NCBI GenBank assembly: GCA_025999115.1
Contig: BNWW01000008.1
Span: 1 to 47,843, forward strand
Origin: Bacteroidia bacterium
Lineage (GTDB): Bacteria; Bacteroidota; Bacteroidia; Bacteroidales; Azobacteroidaceae
Direction of reading: 5' to 3'
DNA: 47,843 nucleotides
Numbering within the stretch: position 1 is the stretch's first letter; every line of letters begins with the position of its first letter. Below, piece by piece: positions 9,783 to 17,887 of the stretch. The position numbers and the translations under genes were made by a program. The notes under the pieces are model-generated. The model was given only the letters and a program-made list of their open reading frames with translations, ran no database searches and was not told the origin of the DNA.

Positions 9783-10670
9783 ATGTTTTTTTCTTTCAGA
9801 GTTAATAAGACCATTCGACGACAAAATAAAGTTGCTAATTATTTGAATATTAATTATATACAGCCTTATTTTGAAAATAAACTGCCGCATTGGGATATTC
9901 AACCGAAGCAAAATTTAGGAACGGAAAAAATTATATGGCAGCTTTGGTATCAGGGTTTTGAAAACAATATTCCGCCGGTCATTCAAGCTTGTTTTGATTC
10001 GGTAGACAGGTATATGTCGGATTACAAAATCATCAGATTAACGAAAGAAACGATATCGGATTACGTGGATTTACCTGATTTTACCTATTTAAAAACCAAT
10101 CATGGATATGAAATGGCGCATTTTTCCGATCTTTTGCGAATGTGTTTACTCACGGTTTATGGTGGTGTTTGGCTGGATGCAAAAATTTTGCTGACGGGAA
10201 AAATAGATGAAAATTTATTGAAAAAAGATTTTTTCCTTTATCAGCGTACTGCTACGCCGCCGCCTGACGAAAAACAATGGGTAAAATATTATCACGACTA
10301 TTTTTATTGGAGTAAACGATTTAAGGTAAATTCGCTGAACAGTTTTATTGTTTCAAAGAAAAATGATCCGCTTTTGGAGATCATCCGGGATATTTTATTC
10401 GATTTTTGGCAGAAGGAAAGTAAAGCGCCTCATTATTTCTGGTTTCAAATTCTGTTTAATGAAATTGTAAAAAGAGCCGATTGCAAGCATCTGAATTGTG
10501 AGATTATCAACGATATAGACGTGCATCGCTTGGAATTGGCTGTGAAAGAAACTTATACGCCGGAAGAATGGGAGCGGCATTGCAGCCTAATTCCGGTTCA
10601 TAAATTACGTGTTGTGAAAAGTTATTCCAATCAATCTTTTTACGCCTACATTATCAGGCAAACCACTTGA
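9783..10670 (+). CDS. Capsular polysaccharide synthesis-type glycosyltransferase (DXD, Caps_synth/Gly_transf_sug)
   Basis: A 295-residue protein. IIWQLWYQGFENNIPPVIQA and MAHFSDLLRMCLLTVYGGVW followed by LDAKILLTG match the capsular polysaccharide synthesis family (PF05704), related to DXD-containing mannosyl- and galactosyltransferases. The acceptor and donor are unknown. It is the last gene of the rightward glycosyltransferase run. Its 3' end overlaps the 3' end of the convergent GT2 gene by 17 bases. Confidence 0.82.
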   Translation: MFFSFRVNKTIRRQNKVANYLNINYIQPYFENKLPHWDIQPKQNLGTEKIIWQLWYQGFENNIPPVIQACFDSVDRYMSDYKIIRLTKETISDYVDLPDFTYLKTNHGYEMAHFSDLLRMCLLTVYGGVWLDAKILLTGKIDENLLKKDFFLYQRTATPPPDEKQWVKYYHDYFYWSKRFKVNSLNSFIVSKKNDPLLEIIRDILFDFWQKESKAPHYFWFQILFNEIVKRADCKHLNCEIINDIDVHRLELAVKETYTPEEWERHCSLIPVHKLRVVKSYSNQSFYAYIIRQTT

Positions 10671-11439
10671 CGATTTTGGCGCCGAAGCCTTCGGTCGGTA
10701 CATCGGGAATCGTGAAATAGTGCGCTTCCGCAAATTGTCGCCGGACTTCCTTGGCGTGTTTCCAATCCTCGTGCCGTTTGCGTTTGAAGGCTTTGTTTCG
10801 ATTACTCATAATCGAATTTTCGCGCCATTTGTAAGTATAAATCGCGTTGGGAACGCTTACGATTTTATTTGCCCAATAAACGGCTTGCAATGAAAATGCC
10901 AAATCTTCGATTAATCGCCCTTCTTCAAATCGTAAGTTATTTATTTTCAGAAAATTAATATTAAATAAATAACGCCAAGCGTAACCGTATTTACCGACAT
11001 TGGTTATGGAAAGTTTATCTTCAATGGTCATTGCAATATTCTGAATTTCATAGATCTGCGTGCGTTTTTGGCGAATTTCGTTAATTACTCCGCCCACAGC
11101 AATATCCGCGTTGGTCAACGAAACGGCTTTCATCATTTCTTCGTAATATTGCAAATTCAACCAATCGTCCACATCGAGAAAATGAATATATTCTCCTGTG
11201 GCAGTGTCGATTCCAACATTACGCGAAGCGGCTAATCCGCTGTTTTTCTGATGAACGATTTTAATTTTATCCGAATATTTTTCTGCAATTTCTGCTGATT
11301 TGTCTGTTGAACCATCATTTATTACAATGATTTCCAAGTGCTTATATGTTTGATCCAACACATTTTCAATACATTGGGCGATGTATTTTTCGCCGTTGAA
11401 GCAGGGGATGATAACCGATATAAGTTTAGTATTTTCCAT
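10654..11439 (-). CDS. Glycosyltransferase family 2 (paralogue of the gene at 8899)
   Basis: A 261-residue GT2 with ISVIIPCFNGEKYIAQCIEN, EIIVINDGSTDKSAEIAEKY, GLAASRNVGIDTATGEYIHF and LDVDDWLNLQYYEEM. It shares long near-identical stretches with the GT2 at 8899-9759, for example the LIEDLxFSLQAVYWANxIVS segment. The two therefore arose by duplication and now face each other around the gene at 9783. It probably adds a sugar to the same surface polymer. It is preceded on the same strand by another glycosyltransferase with an 8-base gap. Confidence 0.9.
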   Translation of the reverse strand: MENTKLISVIIPCFNGEKYIAQCIENVLDQTYKHLEIIVINDGSTDKSAEIAEKYSDKIKIVHQKNSGLAASRNVGIDTATGEYIHFLDVDDWLNLQYYEEMMKAVSLTNADIAVGGVINEIRQKRTQIYEIQNIAMTIEDKLSITNVGKYGYAWRYLFNINFLKINNLRFEEGRLIEDLAFSLQAVYWANKIVSVPNAIYTYKWRENSIMSNRNKAFKRKRHEDWKHAKEVRRQFAEAHYFTIPDVPTEGFGAKIVKWFA

Positions 11440-11447
11440 ATTGAAAT

Positions 11448-12281
11448 CTATACAATATTTTTAAATCGTTCCGGAAGTTCAATAATCAGCTTCCAACCCA
11501 GCATGGCCGGTTTATTCCATGCATATACCGGGCGAATCACGGTTTGCAGGAAACGGACGATCGGGAAATATTTTTCACCGTCTTTGGCTTTCTTTTGAGT
11601 AATAAAATTGATAGTCCGAAACCGTTTATTCAGATGACGTTTCCGGCCGGTTGCTACCAATTCCTTGTTTTGTATTTTTTCGCTAATCATCTGATAATCA
11701 ATCGAACCGAAATGAAATAGATAGAGATTTTTGTCGATTTTGAAAGTATGTTTCTTGATTCTGTGGAAGCCCGAACCCCAACGTACCGGCCTTGCAATCA
11801 CATTCGGTTTCGTATATCGCGCCGATACGAAGGCATAACTTCTTTGCGCTAAAAACGGTTGATTTCCATCCAATTGCGACTCACAATTTTTGTTTTGACC
11901 GACATCCAAGCCCAAGCCTGAAACGGAAGTTTTAATTTGAATTTCGGAAAGATATTCAACCAAATTTTTACCCAATTTCGGGTCTATTGCTAAAAACTCG
12001 TCGGCATCGCAACCGATAATCAAATCATACGTTTTAAATAATTCCGCCGCCCGTTCGGACAAATAGCGTAAACGTCGTTTTTCAGCCTTAACTACCTGTT
12101 CCACAACCCGTTTCACATGAAAAATATGCGCTTTCCCGGCTTGTGCAGGTATCGGTTGATCTTCCCCGTCGAGATAAATATATAAATTTTCCTCGCCCAA
12201 TAGAGCGCCGTAGTAGTTTATCCATTTATTCAGAAAGAACTCATCGTTTCTGGCCATTGTGATAGCGGCGATTTTTTTCAT
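11448..12281 (-). CDS. Glycosyltransferase family 2-like protein (Glyco_tranf_2_4 type)
   Basis: A 277-residue protein starting MKKIAAITMARNDEFFLNKW, followed by INYYGALLG and a DXD-like metal site in LIIGCDADEFLAID. This layout fits the PF13704-type glycosyltransferases (also annotated near GT92), common in Bacteroidetes polysaccharide loci. The histidine-containing region FHRIKKHTFKIDKNLYLFH follows. The donor and acceptor are not predictable. It opens a two-gene leftward unit with the GT2 at 10654. Confidence 0.8.
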   Translation of the reverse strand: MKKIAAITMARNDEFFLNKWINYYGALLGEENLYIYLDGEDQPIPAQAGKAHIFHVKRVVEQVVKAEKRRLRYLSERAAELFKTYDLIIGCDADEFLAIDPKLGKNLVEYLSEIQIKTSVSGLGLDVGQNKNCESQLDGNQPFLAQRSYAFVSARYTKPNVIARPVRWGSGFHRIKKHTFKIDKNLYLFHFGSIDYQMISEKIQNKELVATGRKRHLNKRFRTINFITQKKAKDGEKYFPIVRFLQTVIRPVYAWNKPAMLGWKLIIELPERFKNIV

Positions 12282-12311
12282 TCGAGTATACTATTTAGAT
12301 TAGATTTATTT

Positions 12312-12938
12312 TTAACTCAGGTATTCTCGCACGGCTTTTTGAATTTCGTATTTTATATCGCTCCATGAAATTTCTTTCAAAATAATAGGATTGTCCGATT
12401 CGTCGGCATCCTTAAAATAGACAATTGCTTGCGGTATGCCAATTAACAAACGATTGCTTGGGTATTTCGTTTTATGAAAATCAATAATATCGCTTAAACT
12501 ATATTGTTGCAAAAGTTCATAAATATCATAAAAATCTTTCTTTTTCCCTCTTCCCAAAATTGCTTGAATTTTCATAGCGCACAAATCCTTGTCATCATAC
12601 AGCCGGACTTTACCTATAGTCATAATAGGAGCAATCATGTCGAAAGGATAATATACCAAATCAATTTTTACGTTTTCGATATAACAAAAAATTCCCCATT
12701 TGGAAAACTCTCCATCGTATCGGAAAACTTCGCCGAATTTATTTTGTAATGCTGCTATAATGGGTTGATGCTCAAAATCTTCAGTTGTAAATAAATCCAA
12801 ATCAATTGATATTCGATGTCCGTACTTTAAGGCAAGAGCAGTTCCCCCAACCAAATTAAACGATTGAAGTTCAGGCATATCCATCAGTGTTTCTAATATG
12901 GATAAAGTTCCGGATTCAATTGTCTGAGTTTGTAACAT
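12312..12938 (-). CDS. AbiEii/AbiGii-family nucleotidyltransferase toxin
   Basis: A 208-residue protein carrying the nucleotidyltransferase signature LVGGTALALKYGHRISIDLD at about residues 24-43, the second acidic motif VKIDLVYYP, and AMKIQAILGRGKKKDFYDIY, where Lys and Asp are conserved in the AbiEii family. Family members are toxins of type IV-like toxin-antitoxin or abortive-infection systems; characterised relatives transfer nucleotides to RNA or tRNA. It overlaps the 3' end of the small upstream partner gene, as expected for a toxin following its antitoxin. The RNA target is unknown. Confidence 0.82.
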   Translation of the reverse strand: MLQTQTIESGTLSILETLMDMPELQSFNLVGGTALALKYGHRISIDLDLFTTEDFEHQPIIAALQNKFGEVFRYDGEFSKWGIFCYIENVKIDLVYYPFDMIAPIMTIGKVRLYDDKDLCAMKIQAILGRGKKKDFYDIYELLQQYSLSDIIDFHKTKYPSNRLLIGIPQAIVYFKDADESDNPIILKEISWSDIKYEIQKAVREYLS

Positions 12939-13213
12939 CTGAAATTGTTAATAGGTTGTTCTATAATCGCGGAAGCCAAATACATTCGGTGTTCCATTAA
13001 AAATTTTGCAGATAAAATAGTATTCTCGATTTTTTTATCTCCATAATAATGTCTGCACTGCCGAATATCTTCCACATCGCCCCGATCAAACACCCGCTCA
13101 ATGATAAAATCAGCCCGATTATCGTAATCCAATTTATCAAAATTTACGTCCCAGAAAATACGCCGGTCAAATTTGGGAAACGGTTTTTGCGTTTGTTCCG
13201 AAGAGGTTGTCAT
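12893..13213 (-). CDS. AbiEii partner protein (DUF6922-like), probable antitoxin
   Basis: A 106-residue protein (112 if the ATG at 13231 is used). The core FDRRIFWDVNFDKLDYDNRA, then IIERVFDRGDVEDI and a YGDKKI segment, matches a small Bacteroidetes family found directly upstream of AbiEii-like genes. It has no obvious HTH. A -7 promoter element ends only four bases upstream of the ATG at 13231, so transcription likely starts after that codon. The ATG at 13213 is therefore chosen. The antitoxin role is inferred from position and family co-occurrence. Confidence 0.65.
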   Translation of the reverse strand: MTTSSEQTQKPFPKFDRRIFWDVNFDKLDYDNRADFIIERVFDRGDVEDIRQCRHYYGDKKIENTILSAKFLMEHRMYLASAIIEQPINNFRCYKLRQLNPELYPY

Positions 13214-13234
13214 ATCTATTTTATCAATCATTTA

Positions 13235-13242
13235 CAAAGGTA
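13235..13242 (-). promoter_or_regulatory. -7 element for the AbiEii operon
   Basis: The minus strand reads TACCTTTG, a perfect TAnnTTTG match, inside the short gap after the acyltransferase gene. Its position decides the start of the downstream gene. No clear -33 element is seen. Confidence 0.45.
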
Positions 13243-13246
13243 AACA

Positions 13247-14161
13247 TTATTTTGCAAATTTAAAGCGTTTATGTGTCCATAAATACAGTTCTGGTTGTCG
13301 CCGGATATTTTTTTCCAAGTATTGATAGAACAAATCGGTCAATTGGAAATTCGGCAAGGCTTGCGGATTGTCGTGCATCCTCACAAAAGTGGCCTCGTAA
13401 TATCCTCTTTTTACGCGCTTTACATCCAGATAGAAAACCGAAAAATTGTATTTTTTCGTGATTTTTTCAGTGCCGGTCAATGCGGGAACGCAATGATTTA
13501 AAAATTGCACGTAATGCTGAATTTGATGCCGGCTCGGCGATTGGTCGGCGATGTAACCGGTAACCGTAACTTTTCCTTCCTGATGGTATTTATGAATCCA
13601 TCGCAAGGTTTCGTGCATCTCGATGTTGTTTACTCCCAGTCGTTTACGATTACTTAACATCAAACGGTCGGTTGTCCGGTTGTGAAGCGCTTGATAGACT
13701 TGTCCGCGAATGGCTTCCGGCGAGAAATACAAGGTCATCGAGCTGTACCATTCCCAACTGCCGTAATGTCCCACATAGAGTGAAACGGATTTTCCGTTGT
13801 TCAAATCGGCGTTTACTTCCTCTACATTGTTGAATTTCATTCGTTTACCGATTTGTTTATGTGATAGAGTCGCCAATTTGCAGGTTTCAAAAAACGTATC
13901 GACCAGAAAGCGGTAAAAACGTTTTTCAATCTGTGTGATTTCCGCTTCGCTTTTTTCGGGAAACGATTCCGATAAATTTTTGTGCGTAACCGGCCGGCGA
14001 TATTTCAAAACGTAATACAAAAGATAATACAAGCCGTCGGCTAATACATACATAATCCGTAAGGGTATGAGCGACAATAATATCCATACTGATTTCAATA
14101 AGAAATATTGAAAATCGCCCTTCTTTTTCATCCTGTTTTTAGCTTTACGATGTGTGATCAT
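13247..14161 (-). CDS. Lysophospholipid/lipid A acyltransferase (LpxL/HtrB family)
   Basis: A 304-residue protein with an N-terminal membrane anchor (residues about 20-55) and the HX4D/E acyltransferase motif in VGHYGSWEWYSSM. GYIADQSPSR follows, and NHCVPALTGTEKITKKYNFS is the region of the second conserved acidic block. Members attach a secondary acyl chain to lipid A at the inner membrane. The ATG at 14161 overlaps the rseP stop codon (ATGA), supporting coupling. An alternative start at 14131 (MKKKGDFQ) is possible. Its neighbours rseP and waaA also serve the envelope. Confidence 0.85.
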   Translation of the reverse strand: MITHRKAKNRMKKKGDFQYFLLKSVWILLSLIPLRIMYVLADGLYYLLYYVLKYRRPVTHKNLSESFPEKSEAEITQIEKRFYRFLVDTFFETCKLATLSHKQIGKRMKFNNVEEVNADLNNGKSVSLYVGHYGSWEWYSSMTLYFSPEAIRGQVYQALHNRTTDRLMLSNRKRLGVNNIEMHETLRWIHKYHQEGKVTVTGYIADQSPSRHQIQHYVQFLNHCVPALTGTEKITKKYNFSVFYLDVKRVKRGYYEATFVRMHDNPQALPNFQLTDLFYQYLEKNIRRQPELYLWTHKRFKFAK

Positions 14162-15468
14162 TTACTGAAAAAAGCGCGAATTACATCCATCCCATTGGCA
14201 TAAATCAGCAAAGCTAAAAGTAAAATCATTCCCGCATATTGGGCGTATTCCAAAAACCTTTCGCTGGGTTGGCGACCGGTAACTATTTCATACAAAAGGA
14301 ATAATACGTGTCCTCCATCCAACGCGGGAATCGGTAACAAGTTCATCACGCCCAACATAATCGAAAACAAAGCCGTCAGCGACCAAAACGAACCCCAATC
14401 CCAACTGTCGGGAAACAGACTGCCGATGGCGCCGAATCCGCCGATATTTTGAATGCCCGCTTTGCTGAACATCAGTTTCAATTGCAAGACATAAAATGAT
14501 AATTTCCTGAATCCCAATTGAATCCCTGCCGGAATCGATGCAAAAAAGGTGTATTGGTCGGAAACCGTAATCAACGAACGTGGTTTGCCGGCGATGCCCA
14601 ATTTCCCTTTTTCGTCCACGTGAGCTAAAACATGGATCGTATCGCCTTCGCGGACAAGGCTTAATCCGACCACTTCGTCTTTGTGTTTCGATAAAACGGA
14701 CGATAAAATACCGAACGCGCCGGTTTTCACGCCTGCCGCTTCAAAAATCGTATCGCCGGCGATTAATCCGGCTTGCTCTGCGCGGCTTCCGGGAATAACG
14801 CTGTCAATCGCTGCAGGAACTATATCGGCAAACGGCATTTTCGATGCCATGAATTGCGTTTTAAAGTCTTCCGGCAAGGTTAAAGTTATTTCCTGTTCGT
14901 TGCGAACAATGGTAATTGTTTTAGCATCAATCACACGAAATAAATCCAAATCGTCGTAACGGGTCAATGCCTTTCCGTCGGCCGCTAAAATTTTGTCGCC
15001 GTCTTCAAATCCGGCATTGTGAGCGACTTCGCTGAAATACAAGGGCGTTTTTTGAATGGGAATGTAATTGTCGCCCCAAGCCAAAACAATCATCGAATAG
15101 ATGAAAAAAGCCAGCAGAAAATTCATCAACACGCCGCCTACCATAATCAGAAGGCGTTGCCAAGCGGGTTTCGTGCGAAATTCCCAAGGTTGTGCAGGTT
15201 GTTTCAAGGCTTCTTTGTCCATGCTTTCGTCGATCATACCGGCAATTTTCACGTAACCGCCGAACGGCAACCAACCGATTCCATATTCCGTTTCGCTGTT
15301 TTTCGGTTTGAATTTAAACAGGCTAAACCACGGATTGAAAAACAGATAGAATTTTTCAACTCTGACTTTAAATATTCGGGCGAACAAAAAATGCCCGCAT
15401 TCATGTACGATAACTAAAATCGATAGACAGAGAATTAATTGCAATGCTTTTATTAAAAAGGCTTCCAT
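14158..15468 (-). CDS. rseP: RIP metalloprotease RseP (site-2 protease)
   Basis: A 436-residue intramembrane zinc protease. The HEXXH zinc motif is VHECGHFLFA (H22, E23, H26) in the first transmembrane segment. A PDZ-type periplasmic region follows (about residues 200-290, with PGSRAEQAGLIAGDTI). The second zinc-site motif NLLPIPALDGGHVLF precedes the last membrane segments. In other bacteria it cleaves anti-sigma factors and remnant signal peptides. It lies between dxr and an LpxL-like gene, a common Bacteroidetes arrangement. Confidence 0.93.
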   Translation of the reverse strand: MEAFLIKALQLILCLSILVIVHECGHFLFARIFKVRVEKFYLFFNPWFSLFKFKPKNSETEYGIGWLPFGGYVKIAGMIDESMDKEALKQPAQPWEFRTKPAWQRLLIMVGGVLMNFLLAFFIYSMIVLAWGDNYIPIQKTPLYFSEVAHNAGFEDGDKILAADGKALTRYDDLDLFRVIDAKTITIVRNEQEITLTLPEDFKTQFMASKMPFADIVPAAIDSVIPGSRAEQAGLIAGDTIFEAAGVKTGAFGILSSVLSKHKDEVVGLSLVREGDTIHVLAHVDEKGKLGIAGKPRSLITVSDQYTFFASIPAGIQLGFRKLSFYVLQLKLMFSKAGIQNIGGFGAIGSLFPDSWDWGSFWSLTALFSIMLGVMNLLPIPALDGGHVLFLLYEIVTGRQPSERFLEYAQYAGMILLLALLIYANGMDVIRAFFSK

Positions 15469-15473
15469 TTTTT

Positions 15474-15514
15474 TGAGTTATGAATTATAAATTATGAGTT
15501 ATGAGTTATGAGTT
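15474..15514. repeat. Short tandem-like AT repeat at the dxr/rseP junction
   Basis: Imperfect copies of the 7-base unit TGAGTTA (variants TGAATTA and TAAATTA) run without interruption. The repeat covers the gap and the last codons of dxr, so the Dxr tail ITHNS is repeat-encoded. Confidence 0.7.
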
Positions 15515-16655
15515 GGGTGGCGATAGCGCGGGCTTCTTCGTTGGTTTGGATGTAGGTTTCCAAATCGGCCGAAGCGACAAACGGAACTGCCACCATTGTT
15601 TTTTCGATTATTTCGCTCATTTCGAGAAATCCGATGCGGTCTTGTAAAAACGCCGCCACCACAATTTCGTTGGCCGCGTTGAGGATGCAAGGGCTGTTTC
15701 CGCCTCGCCGAATGGCTTCAAACGCAAATTCGAGATTGCGGAACCGTTTCGTATCGGGTTCTTCAAATGTGAGTTGATTGTATTTTGTGAAATCTAAAAT
15801 TTCAAAATTAGAGGGCATCCGGTGCGGATAGGTAAGCGCATATTGAATCGGCACACGCATATCGGGCATTCCCAATTGCGCCTTCACGGATGTATCTTTG
15901 AATTGCACCATCGAATGGATAATCGATTGAGGATGAACCAGTACCTTGATTTGTTCGGGTTGCACATCAAACAGCCAATGCGCTTCAATCATCTCAAAAC
16001 CTTTGTTCATCAAACTGGCTGAATCAATGGTTACTTTCGCGCCCATATTCCAATTGGGATGCTTCAGGGCTTCGTTTTTGGTAACGTCTTTCAATTGTTC
16101 CGGCGAAAATGTGCGGAACGGGCCACCCGAAGCCGTCAATAAAATCTTGTCAATCGGATTGTTTTGTTCGCCGGCCAGACATTGGAAAATCGCCGAATGT
16201 TCGGAATCGACCGGCAAAAGCGGCGTTCGATGTTCCAACGCTAATTTCGTAATCAATTCTCCTGCAATGACTAACGTTTCTTTGTTGGCTAATGCAATGG
16301 CTTTTCCCGCGCGAATGGCGTGAATCGTAGGTTGCAGACCCGAATAACCGACCATCGCTGTAAGAACCATATCAATCGGCTCACTTTCAACCAAATAATT
16401 GATGGATTCCGCACCGGCGCGTACTTTTATAGGCAAATCGCTCAACGCCTCCTTCACGGTTGAATAATACGCTTCGTTGGCGATAACTACCGTGTCGGGC
16501 AAAAATTCCCGCGCTTGCCGAATCAGCAAATCCACCTGATTATTAGCCGTTAAAGCATACACTTCTAAACAATCGGAATGTTGGCGAATCACATCCAGCG
16601 CCTGCGTACCAATCGAACCGGTCGAACCTAAAATTACTATTTGTCGCTTCTTCAT
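15492..16655 (-). CDS. dxr: 1-deoxy-D-xylulose 5-phosphate reductoisomerase
   Basis: A 387-residue enzyme of the MEP pathway that converts DXP to MEP with NADPH and a divalent metal. The Rossmann motif ILGSTGSIGTQALDVI is at the N-terminus. VDSEHSAIFQCL contains the metal-binding Asp and Glu. Substrate-binding segments are TASGGPFR, NMGAKVTIDSASLMNKGFEM and EAHWLF. Full length. Its ATG overlaps the stop of the upstream gene by four bases. The extreme C-terminus runs into a short AT repeat. Confidence 0.96.
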   Translation of the reverse strand: MKKRQIVILGSTGSIGTQALDVIRQHSDCLEVYALTANNQVDLLIRQAREFLPDTVVIANEAYYSTVKEALSDLPIKVRAGAESINYLVESEPIDMVLTAMVGYSGLQPTIHAIRAGKAIALANKETLVIAGELITKLALEHRTPLLPVDSEHSAIFQCLAGEQNNPIDKILLTASGGPFRTFSPEQLKDVTKNEALKHPNWNMGAKVTIDSASLMNKGFEMIEAHWLFDVQPEQIKVLVHPQSIIHSMVQFKDTSVKAQLGMPDMRVPIQYALTYPHRMPSNFEILDFTKYNQLTFEEPDTKRFRNLEFAFEAIRRGGNSPCILNAANEIVVAAFLQDRIGFLEMSEIIEKTMVAVPFVASADLETYIQTNEEARAIATQLITHNS

Positions 16656-17116
16656 TTCTTTTTCGGATGGTTTTCTTCGTAATTTCGGATAAACGTTTCC
16701 ATTTGTTTCGATTTTTGTAAGTCTTCGATGCTAATGGCTTTTGAAAGCGTATCGGGCTGCGTGATTTGAGCAATTGGACTGTTGCCGCGCAAAATACCAC
16801 CGATATTATCGATGTATTGCGTTTGAATTGCGATGATCCGTTCCAATGAATCGGTTCTTAATGCGTTTTGAATCATTGTGTTACGGATTTCAATATCCAT
16901 ATAGCCGGGCAAATAGTTGCGAATCGGCGTATTGATAATGACAATGGAAGTGAGTGTAATCAGCATGATGGCAAACGCCGAAACCGCCCAAAATCCCGAC
17001 AGCAACGATAAACGAAATGAAAATACTTCTTCGAGGGTATTTTCATTCAAAAACGAAAGTTTGTATTTGAATCGAACTTTCTTCCAAAAAACCGATGAAT
17101 CGGACCGTTTAGCCAT
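16652..17116 (-). CDS. Single-pass membrane protein resembling the N-terminus of Bacteroidetes M23 peptidases, peptidase domain absent
   Basis: A 154-residue protein. A basic N-terminus with RFKYKLSFLNENTLEEVFSF is followed by one transmembrane helix (about residues 40-65) ending in IIINTPIRNYLPGYMDIEIR, then a helical periplasmic stretch. In Bacteroidetes this N-terminal block commonly precedes a LytM/M23 peptidase domain in proteins of roughly 290-320 residues. Here the protein stops after IRNYEENHPKKK, at the point where the peptidase would begin. No HxxxD or HxH zinc motif is present. It may be a truncated enzyme or a scaffold. It overlaps dxr by four bases. Confidence 0.65.
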   Translation of the reverse strand: MAKRSDSSVFWKKVRFKYKLSFLNENTLEEVFSFRLSLLSGFWAVSAFAIMLITLTSIVIINTPIRNYLPGYMDIEIRNTMIQNALRTDSLERIIAIQTQYIDNIGGILRGNSPIAQITQPDTLSKAISIEDLQKSKQMETFIRNYEENHPKKK

Positions 17117-17156
17117 GCTTTTATTTTACGGAAATGCACTTGAATATTTTCGGCTA

Positions 17157-17164
17157 CAAAGATA
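17157..17164 (-). promoter_or_regulatory. -7 element for the M23-like/dxr/rseP operon
   Basis: The minus strand reads TATCTTTG about 40 bases upstream of the ATG at 17116. The -33 region has no well-spaced TTTG. Confidence 0.4.
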
Positions 17165-17235
17165 GGATAAAAACCCGAATGTAATCCCGAAATGACAAAA
17201 AAATACGAATTTGCCGACTGTGATTTTTAAAATTG

Positions 17236-17284
17236 TTACAAATGACATAGAAATATTACAAACCAAATAAGTTTCGGTTACAAA
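17236..17284. promoter_or_regulatory. Three phased TTACAAA repeats upstream of the ECF sigma gene
   Basis: TTACAAA occurs at 17236-17242, 17256-17262 and 17278-17284, with 20- and 22-base periods (about two helical turns each). They lie just upstream of the presumed sigma-gene promoter. They could be an operator or activator site; no binding protein can be named. Confidence 0.3.
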
Positions 17285-17305
17285 CTGAAATTAGCGCTCG
17301 AAAAA

Positions 17306-17337
17306 CTTGATGCAAGCTTTTAGCTTCGTTAAATTTG
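17306..17337 (+). promoter_or_regulatory. Promoter for the ECF sigma gene
   Basis: CTTG at 17306-17309 and TAAATTTG at 17330-17337 are 20 bases apart, fitting the Bacteroidetes -33/-7 pair. The -7 element is 40 bases upstream of the ATG. Confidence 0.5.
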
Positions 17338-17377
17338 TGTTACTAAGTCAATAAGATACACACTAAATAAACTATTT

Positions 17378-17884
17378 ATGAAATCAACACAATTCCAAGA
17401 GAGTGTGGTAAATATGCAAAGCAATATGTTTAACTTTGCTTTGATGCTTACCGGTGACCGAAACGAAGCCTGCGATTTATTACAGGAAACTACCTTGAAA
17501 GCCCTCGATAATGAGGACAAATATGTGGACAATGTTAATTTTAAAGGATGGATGCTGACAATCATGCGAAATTGCTTCATTAACAATTATCGCCGGATTG
17601 TTCGTCATCAAACGGTACTGGATTTAAGCGGGGATTTTTACCATTTGAATCTTTCGCAAGATTCGGGTTTTGATTCGCCCGACAGCGCCTATACCATCAA
17701 AGAAATCAATCAAGCGATTCATCGTTTGAACGGCGATTTAAAGGTGCCTTTTTCTCTCTTTTTGGCAGGCTATCAATACAATGAAATTGCTCAACGATTG
17801 AGCCTTCCTTTGGGAACGATAAAAAGTCGTATTTTCTTTGCTCGTAAGGAATTACAACGAAAATTGTACGATATGCTTAATTGA
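17378..17884 (+). CDS. ECF-type RNA polymerase sigma factor
   Basis: A 168-residue sigma-70 family protein. Region 2 includes FNFALMLTGDRNEACDLLQE and FKGWMLTIMRNCFINNYRR. Region 4 is the C-terminal HTH in AGYQYNEIAQRLSLPLGTIK, followed by SRIFFARKELQRKL. It redirects RNA polymerase to a small regulon. No anti-sigma gene, FecR or SusC/D genes adjoin it. It is flanked by an unrelated divergent operon and convergent priA, so it belongs to the stand-alone type common in Bacteroidetes. Confidence 0.92.
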   Translation: MKSTQFQESVVNMQSNMFNFALMLTGDRNEACDLLQETTLKALDNEDKYVDNVNFKGWMLTIMRNCFINNYRRIVRHQTVLDLSGDFYHLNLSQDSGFDSPDSAYTIKEINQAIHRLNGDLKVPFSLFLAGYQYNEIAQRLSLPLGTIKSRIFFARKELQRKLYDMLN

Positions 17885-17887
17885 TTT

